Assembly (NCBI GenBank): GCA_963585895.1
Contig: CAUZXS010000229.1
Span: forward strand, 36,001-100,000
Length of the DNA stretch: 64,000 nt
Source: Sepioteuthis lessoniana
Lineage: Eukaryota > Mollusca > Cephalopoda > Myopsida > Loliginidae
Direction of reading: 5' to 3'
This document shows, in pieces, positions 53,758 through 64,000 of this stretch. The notes beneath the pieces were generated by a model. It searched no databases. It worked only from the letters and a program-made list of their open reading frames with translations, and was not told the DNA's origin. The number at the start of each line of letters is the position of its first letter. Within the stretch, counting starts at the first letter, position 1. A program made the position numbers and the translations under genes.

Positions 53758-54440
53758 ATAGTTTGGTTTTTCTATTTAAAAGCAAATCAACTTTTATGGG
53801 TTATTTTATACCAGACCCATTCTTGAAGAACAGTAGTGGTACTATTGTTTAATAATGGGCAAACTTTTTGGTGGAAAGGCTGTATCACTGGGTAATTCAT
53901 AATCCAGTGATACAGCCGCATCTTTTAAAATCAAAAGAAATTAGTCTTGATTCAAATGCAAGTGTTTATTTTTAATTTTTTTAGAATCTCTGCAGGCCAC
54001 ACAGAACAGTACAGCAGGTGGCATGCAGCCTGCGGACCACAGTTTTCCCACCCCTAATTTAACCCATAGCTGGGTGGGATAAGGTTTGGGTTGATTTCTT
54101 TGTTTGATAACATATCAACATTTGTGGGTTATTTAATGCCAAATCTATCTTTGTAGAAGAACAGTAGTGATACTATTTAACCCATAGCTAGCTTAGGATA
54201 AGGTTTAGTTTGGTTTCTTTGTTTAATGGCATATCAACTTTTGTAGGTTATTTTATGCTAAATCTATCCTTATAGAAGAACAGTAAAGGTGCTATTTAAC
54301 CAATAGTTGGCTTGAAAAGAGTGTCCATACCTTTCCCAAGGATATTAGTCTGAAAGTGAACATTATGACATGATTGGAGTTTGATCTTACTCTCTATGAT
54401 GTTGCAGGCCAGTGCATTAGCCACTGCACCAGAAGGACAC
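53758..54440 (-). mobile_element. SINE-B with triplicated 3' region
   Basis: Minus strand. Three tail-plus-part-core units, starting near 53,758, 54,080 and 54,200. The rightmost continues through the full core and a tRNA-like head (TTAGCCACTGCACCAGAAGG). Junctions are GGATAAGG|TTTGGTT and GGATAAGG|TTTAGTT. The first unit is split by a hAT MITE. Confidence 0.85.
53857..54055. mobile_element. hAT-type MITE
   Basis: Left end TGGGCAAACTTTTTGG and right end CACAGTTTTCCCACCCCT are the inverted termini common to hAT elements, about 200 bp apart. TTTAA is present on both borders. Inside is a perfect 14-bp hairpin (GGCTGTATCACTGG at 53,878-53,891 with CCAGTGATACAGCC at 53,904-53,917). Confidence 0.82.
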
Positions 54441-54594
54441 ACTCTTGGAACAATACAAAAATGAATTTCAATTATTTCCTTTCATGAGGAATTTTGCTTT
54501 TTGATAGAATAACAAATGCCAAATAAAAGATCCTTTTTCATTATTAATTGCATTAATCAATACTATAAGTAGCATCTGTATATTACTACAATTC

Positions 54595-54597
<3 letters not shown>

Positions 54598-54649
<52 letters not shown>
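54598..54649. repeat. (AT)n microsatellite
   Basis: About 50 bp of TA repeats, left flank of repeat F. Confidence 0.97.
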
Positions 54650-54950
<301 letters not shown>

Positions 54951-55124
54951 ATTGTTCCTGTTATGTTTTAAGTTTTCTAATCAAATATAAAAACTCAAAC
55001 AAATAAATCACCACTTTCAGTTTCATGTTTTTATAATCATTAGGAAAGTTTTTCAAAGCATCTCAAACTCACTGTATCAGTTATCTTTTCCTCCCTTCTT
55101 GTATTCACTTCAAGTCTATTACAT

Positions 55125-55880
55125 CATTCAGAAACAAAGTCTCTTACATCATTCTAAAAAAAAAAGTATAGTGATAATGTTCCTTACATTATTCAGAAAA
55201 GTCTCCTACATCATTCTAAAAAAAAGTATAGTGATAATATTCCTTACATTATTCAGAAAAGTCTCTTTCATCATTCTAAAAAAAGTATAGTGATAATATT
55301 CCTTACATTATTCAGAAAAGTCTCCTACATCATTCTAAAAAAATTATAGTGATAATATTCCTTACATTATTCAGAAAAGTCTCCTTCATCATTCTAAAAA
55401 AAAGTATAGTGATAATGTTCCTTACATTATTCAGAAAAGTCTCCTACATCATTCTAAAAAAAAGTATAGTGATAATATTCCTTACATTATTCAGAAAAGT
55501 CTCCTACATCATTCTAAAAAAAGTATAGTGATAAGTCTCCTACATCATTCTAAAAAAAAGTATAGTGATAATATTCCTTACATTATTCAGAAAAGTCTCC
55601 TACATCATTCTAAAAAAAGTATAGCGATAATATTCCTTACATTATTCAGAAAAGTCTCCTTCATCATTCTAAAAAAAGTATAGTGATAATGTTCCTTACA
55701 TTATTCAGAAAAGTCTCTTTCATCATTCTAAAAAAAGTATAGTGATAATATTCCTTACATTATTCAGAAAAGTCTCTTTCATCATTCTAAAAAAAGTATA
55801 GTGATAATATTCCTTACATTATTCAGAAAAGTCTTCTACATCATTCTAAAAAAAAGTATAGTGATAATATTCCTTAATGT
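55125..55880. repeat. 59-bp minisatellite
   Basis: About 13 units: GAAAAGTCTCCTACATCATT, CTAAAAAAAAGTATAGTG and ATAATATTCCTTACATTATTCA. Unit length varies from 58 to 60 with the A run. One half-unit (near 55,531) is present. Short frames on the plus strand are by-products. Confidence 0.95.
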
Positions 55881-56015
55881 TTCTTACATTACTTATCAAA
55901 AAAACATATGGTTAAGAAATATGACTTGAACACATAGTCAGCATAAAAGGTAAAATAATCTACCAATAGATTTGAATGTACCACATATTAGTTGACAATT
56001 GATAATTTTTTTGAA

Positions 56016-56079
56016 AGGTTTGTCAGTGATTTCAGGAGTGTTTCTGGGTAGATTCCTTCCTGAAATCACTGACAAACCT
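56016..56079. repeat. Perfect 22-bp hairpin
   Basis: AGGTTTGTCAGTGATTTCAG and GA at 56,016-56,037 is exactly complementary to 56,058-56,079, with a 20-nt loop. No mismatch in the stem. Confidence 0.95.
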
Positions 56080-56091
56080 ATTCAGAATTCT

Positions 56092-56288
56092 TTTGTCAAA
56101 CTATGCACCATACAGACACTAATTAAACACATTCTAGATGGGAATTACTCAAGAATGTTACGTGCTATCTTGAACAAATCCTGAAAGTATCACTCCATAA
56201 AATACTAGCTGTACAGCCAATTACCTTCTATCTCACAAACCATCCAAGTAAGATAAACAAGACATGTGGAGCACTGCTGGAGAAGCAA
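56092..56288 (+). mobile_element. RTE-like LINE fragment fused to SINE-A
   Basis: Plus strand. CACTAATTAAACACATTCTAG.., LDGNYSRMLRAILNKS in frame, then AGACATGTGGAGCACTGCTG; passes without a gap into SINE-A at GAAGCAAACCCTGGATGAAG. Confidence 0.8.
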
Positions 56289-57047
56289 ACCCTGGATGAA
56301 GCTGTTTATATTTCACATAATGCTAATACCCTTGGGAAAGGTATGAATCTAACTATTCTCCCAACAGATGAGGGTAAATAGTAGGATAGACTGAGCTCTT
56401 TAACCTTGGTATGGTGACTTGTCTAGGAGAAATGAACACGGCGAACCAATTTCAAATCCTGGGAAAAGCTTGTTTACATTACTCATAATGCTAATCCCTT
56501 GTGAAAGGTATGAATCAAACTATTCTTCCGACAGCTATGAGCAAATAATAGGGCAGCTCGGCTCTTTAATCTTGGTATGGCAACCAGTCTAAAGTAAACT
56601 TGGCGACCTTAGTTGAGGGTGACCCAAAGACTCCCTTTTCAATAGTTACTACACTGAGGTATAGGGGAGGGCACTACTCCTTTCCTTGGATTGCTCCATT
56701 TTACCTTTGATCCTTACCTTATAAAGCTGAGTATTAAGCAAGGTGGCATTAAGTACCATTTTTTGGTATGACTCAAGCTGGCATTGAACCCCAGTCTCCC
56801 AGACCATTGGCAAACACTCTATTTGTTAGGGTAAAGTGGAGCAATCCAAGGAAAAGAGTAGCACCCTCCCCTACACCTTGGTGTAGTAGCTATTGAAAAG
56901 GGAGCCTTCGGGTCACCTTCAACTATAGTCGACAATGGTTGCAACCAGTCAAAGGGAAGGAAAAATACTCCTAATTCAAACCTTTTAAATTTTGCTTAAA
57001 AATTGGCCTAGTATTACATACTACTCATGTAGTGGGGTAGGTAAATA
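56289..57047 (+). mobile_element. SINE-A tandem dimer, split by SINE-C
   Basis: Plus strand. Unit 1 runs from the B-box end to TCTAGGAGA (56,289-56,430). Unit 2 starts inside a head (GAACACGGCGAACC..TTTCAAATCC) and runs to 56,593, then resumes at 56,938-57,047 with the tail ending GGTAGGTAAATATA. GCAACCAGTC..AAAG occurs on both sides of the SINE-C insertion. Confidence 0.85.
56594..56937 (-). mobile_element. SINE-C with inverted partial duplication
   Basis: A full minus-strand SINE-C (56,594-56,828) is followed at its head end by a plus-strand 3' half (56,829-56,937, GGGTAAAGTGGAGCAATCC..ACTATAGTCGACAATGG). Both lie between one pair of target repeats, so they probably arrived together. Confidence 0.85.
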
Positions 57048-57049
57048 TA

Positions 57050-57185
57050 TACATTAGTTCTATGCAGACACTAGATGTAGAGTAGATGACCAGCCATGAG
57101 TGATAGATGATAGGGATGGATGGTGAGAGAGTGTCAGGGAACTCCATGCTGTGAGCACAACTTGAGGATGATATTGATGATATCA
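57050..57185 (+). mobile_element. RTE-like LINE 3' end
   Basis: Plus strand. CAGACACTAGATGTAGAGTAG.., GGTGAGAGAGTGTCAGGGA, ACTCCATGCTGTGAGCAC, ending in GATGATATTGATGATATC. Confidence 0.75.
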
Positions 57186-57435
57186 CACCTGAGAAGATAG
57201 ACTCCAGTTTTACTTGGGGTTCTTGAAAACTCCACCTGATTATACTACATACCATTACAAAATCACCATTAGCTTGCACCACCTACCAATGATGAACTGG
57301 ATCCATAACCTAATGAAGTCTATTCCGTGCAGAAATTTAGCTGTCAGCTCAAAAGAGCTGGAAACATGATTTATCTAACCAGGTGATATAATTCTGTCTC
57401 AACAGTCAAATTCTTTGGCCCAGGTGAGGTATAAT

Positions 57436-57693
57436 ATGTATTTACCTAACCCCTTATGCCACGAGGTCAATTTTTTAGTGGTGTTTAACAGGTTTGAATT
57501 CAGAGTTTTTTTTCTCTCAGACCAGTTGCTATACATAGGCTTGAGAGTCTGGTCAGCCCAACTATTTAGATGGAGGGAGAATTGTTGGATTCATATCTTT
57601 CCCAAGGATATTAACACTATGTGAAACACAAATACCATTGTCCAGGATTTAAATCAAATTGCCCATTACCTAAAATGAAAATCCTTACCCCAT
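57436..57693 (-). mobile_element. SINE-A, diverged
   Basis: Minus strand. Tail CCACGAGGTCAATTTTTTAG.., TTTGAATTCAGAG, core ATCTTTCCCAAGGATATTAAC, and a damaged head. Confidence 0.82.
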
Positions 57694-57930
57694 ATGTGGT
57701 TTGATTTTGTTTTTTTGTTTAATAGCATATCAGCCTTCTTGGGTAATTTAATGTCATCCATGTAAAAAAACAGTAATGTTATTATTTAGCCCATAGCTGG
57801 TGAGGGATAAGGGGGTTCATACTATTCCCAAGGGTGTTAATCTGGAACTGAACATTATAGCATGAGTAGTGTTTGAACTCACTTATTACAAAGTCATAAT
57901 CCCCAATGTCATATGTCCCCACTTCAGGAG
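57694..57930 (-). mobile_element. SINE-B, near full length
   Basis: Minus strand. TTTTTTTGTTTAATAGCATATC.., core CATAGCTGGTGAGGGATAAGG, TTTGAACTCACTTATTAC (B-box side), and a decayed head. Confidence 0.82.
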
Positions 57931-58380
57931 TTATATAGTAACTATTTTCATTATATATATATATATATATCATAACATGAAAAAATTTTTTTTTGATTAG
58001 TGCTTATAACTCATAGTGTTGTTATTCAGTGTCCTTTTATACTGTGTATTTTTTGGTCACAGTTTTGAGGAATCCAAACATTGAACAACTTTAAACATTC
58101 GACAACTCCAAATGTTGACATATCTTTAGCAATAAACTGTCGATAGCATTTTAATCCACAGAATCAGATTTCATACTGGATGGACTGAATGAGTCAAATA
58201 TTAAAACAAAATCTAAATGCATTTGGGATCATTTTGGATACCAAAAACATTTACAACAAATTATCCACATTTATTCCTAAAATAAAAATCTATTATTTTT
58301 TACTCATTTTAAAACTATTGATTTATAATAAGTTACATGCACTGCAGTATCAATGATGTTACCCTTGTTGGTCACTGACT
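57931..58380. other. Unassigned
   Basis: AT-rich with a 20-bp AT run at 57,953. No gene. Confidence 0.45.
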
Positions 58381-58395
58381 ATAAGACAATGGGCT

Positions 58396-58685
58396 GTGGT
58401 GCCCGTGGTGTAATGGTTATCGTTGTAGGAAATGGACATGGCGACACGAGTTCAAATCCTGGACAAGACTGATTGCATTTCACATAGCACTAATACCGTT
58501 GGGAAAGGTATGAATCCAATTATTCTCCCTACAGCTATGGGTAAATAGTAGAGCAGACTAGGTTCTTCAGCCTTGGTGAGGCAACTAGTCTAGGAGAAGG
58601 AAAACTCTGAATTCAAACCTGTTAAACTTCGCTTAAAAATTGACCTTGTGTCATATCCTGCCCGAGTGGAGGGGGGGTAAATATG
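58396..58685 (+). mobile_element. SINE-A, intact reference copy, 15-bp duplication
   Basis: Plus strand, 290 bp. Head GTGGTGCCCGTGGTG then TAATGGTTATCG (A box), GAGTTCAAATCC (B box), core, CAGCCTTGGTGAGGCAACTAG box, TTGACCTTGTGTCATATCC, end GGGGGGGTAAATATG. Flanked by ATAAGACAATGGGCT at 58,381-58,395 and 58,686-58,700, identical on both sides, so recent. Confidence 0.96.
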
Positions 58686-58700
58686 ATAAGACAATGGGCT

Positions 58701-59020
58701 ATATATAAGATACAATATGTTTACTGATCAATTGAACAACACCAACATCAAACTGGGGATGAGGTTCAGTGGTTACCACCCTTGTCATTTGCTGGTTCCC
58801 AGTTTTCATTGTTTGAGAGCTTGTCACTGAAATCAGTTCAGAATTCACTACTCCTGACCTGTCCCCCACTCCAAAAAAAAAACAAGTGCAGTTGCTTCTT
58901 TGGAGGTAAAGTGTATCTTTCAAGCCTCAAGAATCATTTCATTGTCAAATGGGACTAAATTCTGTCTAGATCCTATTAATGCCATAGCTCCAATGTTATG
59001 ACTACACCACCTCTTTACAG
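58701..59020. other. Unassigned
   Basis: No gene or family recognised. Confidence 0.45.
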
Positions 59021-59368
59021 TTTCTTTGGTTTCTTTGTTTTATGGCATATCAACCTTCCTAGGTTATCTAATGCCAAAGCTATACTAGTTGAAGAACAGT
59101 AGTGATACTACTTAACCTATAGCTGGAGGGATAAGGTTTGGTTTGGTTTCTTTGTTTAATGGCATATCAACTTTTGTGGGTTACTTGATGACAAAGTCAT
59201 CTTTATAGAAGAACAGCCGTGATACTATTTAACCTATTGCTGGAAGATAAGGGGGTTTGTACCTTCCCTAAGAATATTAATCCGAGAGTAAACATAATCG
59301 CATAACTGGAGTTTGAACTCGTTTACTTCAAGGCCACAGTCCAGCCATTACACCACAGGGACTCCCAC
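59021..59368 (-). mobile_element. SINE-B with duplicated 3' region
   Basis: Minus strand. Tail unit 59,021-59,132, joined GGGATAAGG|TTTGGTTTGG to a second tail plus full core and head (GAGTTTGAACTCG.., CATTACACCACAGGGACTCCC). Confidence 0.9.
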
Positions 59369-59869
59369 CTATTTTCTTAACAAATTCATATCCACCTACA
59401 GAACAGGTGTGACTGCAAATCACTATGTATATTAATTAGTCTAAAAGACTACAAGAAGACAAGGGACATTACTACATATTTACCATTATCAAGTTAAATA
59501 ACTCAGACTTCAACACTGCTGACCTCTTTACCAATTGCATCACACAGATGGTGTAATATGGTTCTTACATAACTGGAATAATTTTTTAGCATAATAACAG
59601 GAAAAATGCCAAATCAAACACTCATAGTAGAGACATAGTATTATTTCTTAGAACAAATAATCTAGACAAAAAAACTAAACTAAACAAAAACAGGGATATT
59701 AAATCAGCTAATCACTTATGTATCATTTAAATTAAAAACACAAGATTTTTTTAATAAAAACTGAAGGACTTTTTAATATTATACATCTTCATTCGTTTCA
59801 TATAATGTTACACTAACAGAAAGAATATCTACCACTTCACATTAGTAGCAAAAATTATGTTAATGTCAT
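59369..59869. other. Unassigned
   Basis: AT-rich. No gene or known family. Confidence 0.45.
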
Positions 59870-60684
59870 TGTAGCAGAAAGAACTTCGTATTTTTGTTTG
59901 GCGTGTTAATTAATTTGACGGTTAGGGTTGACACATATTTTCACCCAATCAGGATGACTTATCCTATTCAGGCTGGATCATTTTTCCAGGCAGCGCCAAA
60001 TTGGGGAAAAACCGCCAAACACTCTCTTCCTCAGAAGCTTTTGAACTGGACAGACGTACTTACTGTCTGCTCTCTTCAGCCGCATCACAACACCATGAGG
60101 AAAGCCATCTAATTTATGAACCTCTTGAGTCTATTCTCATAGACCAAGGGTTCCCAGTTGAATATGAATTAGATGAATTCAATACACCACACACAGGAAC
60201 CACTTTAAGTTGCCTTCAACTTTGGCTATGTTGACTGCGAGGCAAAATTCCGCACAGACATCCAGCGACTTCATCCCTGGGCAACATTTTCTGGAGACAT
60301 TTACACTTCTCTCCCCAAACGACCAGGACCCCACATTCATGGATGATGACAACGTTCCTGTCCTTAACTAGCAACCACAACTTTTGCTATACCTATGGCA
60401 ACCATATCTCACTCATACATTCAACAATGCCTTAACCATGATGCTGCACATTTTGCTCAAGCATTTAGCTGTTAAAATTCCCTCTCAACTCCATAACTAT
60501 TTCCTTCCTTCCCTTCTTTCTATGAAACTTGCAGCATAAACATAAACCCTTTATTCCATGCTGCCATTAAAACCTTCATATAAAAACCTTACGGCATCTT
60601 TGTTCTTCTCTCTCCTTTATTTTCCAACAACATTTAGCGAGGAAATAACAACGTAACAACACGTAACACAAAAATCCTCACTAA
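59870..60684 (+). repeat. Repeat G, copy 2 (unrecognised, coding-like)
   Basis: Plus strand. One frame from about 60,001 reads KNRQTLSSSEAFELDRRTYC, then HLIYEPLESILIDQGFPVEY and ELDEFNTPHT. After a shift of frame, FNFGYVDCEAKFRTDIQRLH, PWATFSGDIYTSLPKRPGP. Several of these residues recur in the copy at 51,871-52,520. The right border is a hairpin (TTAGCGAGGA at 60,632, TCCTCACTAA at 60,675). I know no domain that fits. Confidence 0.6.
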
Positions 60685-60721
60685 ATCATTTTAACTAGCA
60701 ATGATCCAAGTTTTGATCTCT

Positions 60722-61277
60722 TACCTAACATCATCATCATCATCATCATGTTGTGCTGCTAGCACGGATATCCCTGACCCTCTCTCGCCACTTTTCCCTA
60801 TCGTTCATCGCCTCTGGCAGGTGCTCTGGGCTATATCCCGTATCTTCACATAGCTGCTGTATGTATGTTCTAGCTAGTCATTCTGCTTTAACTCGTCCAT
60901 TTGTGGGGGTCCATTGGAGTACATCACTTATGAGCTCGTCCCTGCTCCTCCAGCAGTGTCCTGTGTGCCTGGCTCATCTAACTTGGATAGTTTTCGTGAT
61001 GAGAGGCAGGTGGCCGTATAGTTGGTGCTTTGTGGGGTGTTGCCGCCAGGACTTGTTTAATATTGCTCGCAACATTCTTGTGTAGTTGCCGTCTAGCTTC
61101 TTCTCCAGCCGTTTTGTTAGCGTCCAAGTGGTGCATACATACAGCAGTATCGACATGACTGCGTTTCATTTTATCGGTCAGGTCTGATTTCTATATGACC
61201 GATAGCTTATCGATAGCTGTCCATGTCTTCATTAGACGCGTGTCGATGTCTTTTTCGGTTGATGAGACACTGCTTAT
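60722..61277 (-). mobile_element. RTE-like LINE, well-preserved 3' end
   Basis: Minus strand. (TCATCA)n at 60,725-60,750 is the 3' terminus. C-terminal coding region with TTWTLTKRLEKKLDGNYTRM, LNKSWRQHPTKHQLYGHLP near 60,990-61,130. Ends at about 61,277 (5' truncation) beside an (AT)n run. Confidence 0.9.
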
Positions 61278-62263
61278 AGATAGACCATATAAATATATAT
61301 ATATATACACAAACACACAAACACATACATGTTATTATGTGATGTTGACACAGCCAAAAAATTATCTTTGATATTTTTCATGAATACATTCCACATTTAT
61401 GAAAAATATTTTATTGAAACATAAATGAAGATTACACACCTTGCTATCACTTGTAGAATTCTGTTTCAAAATGAGTATAACATAATTAGTGAAACTTCAA
61501 TATCAATCAAAAAATGTATTTATGAACACATTTGAGATTTCAGAAATGAAATTATTTGAAATAAGATATTCATTGCAATCAATGACAACAAATGTGTTAT
61601 TTAATTGAATATAAAAATAAAACAAAAATAATAATAACATTTAAAAATAGAAATAATTTTTTTAACTGAATACATAGACTTTTTTCTTTTTATTAATTTC
61701 TTAATTCTTATTTAGGGTTTTAAAATCTTAAAAAATCTACAATAAATATTTTAACCTCTTTGAGAAAAAAAGGTAAATAAGTAAACAAATAAATAAAAAA
61801 GATAAAATAAAATCAAAATAAAATTTTCAAACACTAATTACATCTCATATATTATGAAACTGAAAACAATAACAAAGAGAATGCTAAGAATTTTTTAATT
61901 TGAAAATAATCTTTTTAATGAGACATCATTTAATAACATTGCTCTGAGGTTGGTTTAAAAAAACCTAAACATTAAAATTGACATATTATTCATATATATT
62001 ATTCATATATGTATTATATATATATATATATTATTCATATAAATCATTCGTATATAAATTTTATAAATATAAATTTAATATACATTATTCATATATATTA
62101 TTTATATAAAATCTGATATAAATAAATTTTATATATATATAAATTTATATATATAAATTTTATATATATATTATTCATATATAAACAAATACATCCTTTG
62201 AATGTATTGTTATTTTTCATATTTAAGTATTTATATATTATCAGATTCATTTCCATTTTCTCT
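61278..62263. other. AT-rich, nothing assigned
   Basis: Contains short (AT)n runs (61,290-61,306 and several at 62,000-62,170). No gene. Confidence 0.5.
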
Positions 62264-62264
62264 A

Positions 62265-62337
<73 letters not shown>
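62264..62337. repeat. (CTAT)n then (AT)n microsatellite
   Basis: About eleven CTAT units followed by about 28 bp of AT. Confidence 0.97.
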
Positions 62338-62342
<5 letters not shown>

Positions 62343-62469
62343 TCACACATATCTGTGTATGTGCCTATATGATAATAAAAATAAAAAGATATATATTAGT
62401 TTTTATATATATTTATTAGCATGGATACTTATTTGTGACCATTGGTTTCATGCTGTCTTTACATAACAA

Positions 62470-64000
62470 TCATTAGGCAGAAAAAGCATGAAGCTTGGAA
62501 TTCCTTTATGACCAATTATATCCGGGACTGAAACTGCCACCAGCCCATAACATGACGAAATCTCAAGCCAAAATGTTATCCTCTCTCTTAGATACCATTA
62601 GCAATTCACGCACAAAGAACTCTGGTGATTTAATCAACAAGATAAATAATATATGGAAAACAAATCTTTAGCCAGTCTCAACATAAAATCATTAAACCCC
62701 GATGTTACTGTTACCAAATGTATCAAACATTTAGAAATTCATCTAAAAAAAAACAATATTACATTACCTTCACCTACTCAAAAAATAATCAAAATTTGCA
62801 CATTATGAATTAAACATTGCTTTTTTCAATACTACAGTATATTTCTTACATAACAAAATCTGGTTTCTCCATGGGTTTACCTCTTTGTGGGAAAAAAAGA
62901 GAAGCACCAAAAAAGAAACTTGGAGAGAAAGAACTCAAATCTCTGTAAGGAAAGCAATGATTTTTGCTTGGGGAGGTGTTCCCCCTGCAAGACTTAGTTG
63001 GGAACTTTCACAGCAATAAAGTTGAGTTCTAATTGCTTTATTTGTCTCTTTGTCTCTCCTTCCTTCCTTCCTTCCTTCCTTCCTTCCTTCCTTCCATTTC
63101 AGCTAAGGTGACCAGTAAAAATAAGACAATACATATTGGGGTATGAAAGAAGAAATAACCAACCATCAACCACTAACATCCATAAAACCCTTATCCTATT
63201 TATGCCTATTCCTTTAATTTCTTGAATTTGGTTCCTTTAAATTTATAATAGCAAGAAATTTATATTTCTGTTAAGTAGATGATATATTACTTATGTATGC
63301 ATGGAATAATGACTTGATAAAAATTACGGATAAATTAAACAATGCTAAACTTACCATAGATTTTACTTATGAACTAAAAACTAACAACACCTTACTTTTC
63401 AAGGACATTTTACTTATAAATATAATGACCATAAAGTAGGATTTTAAGTTCATCTCAAATCCACTGATAAAAATGACCTATATATATTTTTACTCATCTC
63501 AACACCAAAATAAAAAGTGAAATAATCATAGGTTTTTACCTTTGAGCTCTTAGGATTTGGATCCCCAAATTTTTAAATGATGAATTGGACTATGTAGAAC
63601 ATTCCTTCATGCAACTTAGATATCCTAAATCTTTTATACAATATGTTAAAATAAAAAACTCTCTAGATTCAAAAACATAAATGTTCCCCCAAAATTCTAA
63701 AGAATGATTATTCGAATAATTATTACAAATTTATTATTTTAACAATTCAACCACAGACATCATCAAAAATAACTTCAACAACTTAAGTATTGAAACAGTC
63801 AAAGTTAAACTCTTCAAAGTTAATAAAGAAGTTGATTAATAATAGAAATAAAAATACCCATATAAAATTTATGGTCAAAGTTTATGATACCCCATGTCTG
63901 GACTATTATAAAAATGTGGATGAAACTTCTTGTGACCTTAAAAGATAAATTTAGGAACACATTTGGAATTTTTTAAAAAGTAAACTTAATTTAGAAACTT
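62470..64000 (+). mobile_element. Penelope-like element, reverse-transcriptase part, runs off window
   Basis: Plus strand, frames broken. SQAKMLSSLLDTISNSRTKN near 62,550. Then ASLNIKSLNPDVTVTKCIKH at 62,671 (motif A, where Penelope proteins have S-L-D-I-K-S-L-Y; catalytic D is N here), FSMGLPL-like text near 62,857, VDDILLMYAWNNDLI at 63,275 (motif C, both D kept), TIDFTYELKTNNTLLFKDIL, and FLNDELDYVEHSFMQLRYPK near 63,570-63,630. About 300 bp of unrelated sequence separate the FSMGLPL text from LEFGSFKFII, which are neighbours in this family. Confidence 0.88.
63057..63094. repeat. (CTTC)n microsatellite
   Basis: About nine CTTC units within the sequence interrupting the Penelope-like reverse transcriptase. 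Confidence 0.95.

Overview
This is non-coding, AT-rich eukaryotic DNA made almost wholly of transposable-element debris and tandem repeats. No host exon, rRNA or intact tRNA gene could be supported. The longest open frame with a family signature is the 223-codon tail of a LINE. The repeat types are three tRNA-headed SINE families, a SINE-like family with an (AACC)n tail, RTE LINEs ending in (TGA)n, LINEs with a restriction-like endonuclease, Penelope-like elements, one Copia LTR element, and mariner/Tc1/hAT remnants. Together with many (AT)n, (TG)n and (ATT)n runs they suggest a large invertebrate genome. A mollusc, and within it a cephalopod, is my best guess. That is inference from repeat style only.

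Family names used below are local. SINE-A (about 290 bp) has a tRNA-like head (A box in TGGTGTAATGGTTATCG, B box in GAGTTCAAATCC). SINE-B (about 245 bp) has a related head and the tail motif TAAATAACC..GGTTGATATGCC followed by AACC/AAAC runs. SINE-C (about 250 bp) has a different tRNA-like head (TGGCCCAGCGGTTAGAG / GGTTCAATCCC). SINE-D (about 570 bp) has no recognisable tRNA head but the same 3' tail as SINE-B. A and B share a central core, CCCTTGGGAAAGGTATGAA plus AGCTATGGGTTAAATAGTA.

Layout. 1-9 kb: SINE fragments, a mariner-like MITE, a minisatellite grown from an RTE 3' end, two RTE copies head to head, and a Penelope-like element carrying a hammerhead-ribozyme-like fold. 9-27 kb: SINE-D tandem cores, mariner and Tc1 remnants, RTE copies, a 37-bp minisatellite. 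27.4-33.7 kb: an ATAAATACATT satellite domain with a 44-copy, 43-bp array and SINE-A, SINE-C and RTE copies in or beside it. 33.9-39 kb: SINE-D arrays and nested copies, SINE-A copies with reiterated 5' ends, and a SINE-C-head/LINE chimera. 39.3-44.4 kb: a same-orientation run of 5'-truncated LINEs of the restriction-like-endonuclease type separated by ATT-rich seams. 44.5-51.2 kb: nested SINE-B in SINE-D, a foldback with a tRNA-like core, and a complete but decayed Copia element (46,655-51,080) inserted in another LINE. 51.2-64 kb: SINE-B multimers, an unrecognised repeat present in two copies (51.9 and 59.9 kb), a 59-bp minisatellite, a 22-bp perfect hairpin, more RTE/SINE pieces, and a second Penelope-like element running off the right end.

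Nothing here works as an operon or pathway. What can be read is the history of insertions: which element sits inside which, the target-site duplications, and repeated template-switch-like joins. All element coding regions seen are broken by stops, frameshifts or lost catalytic residues.
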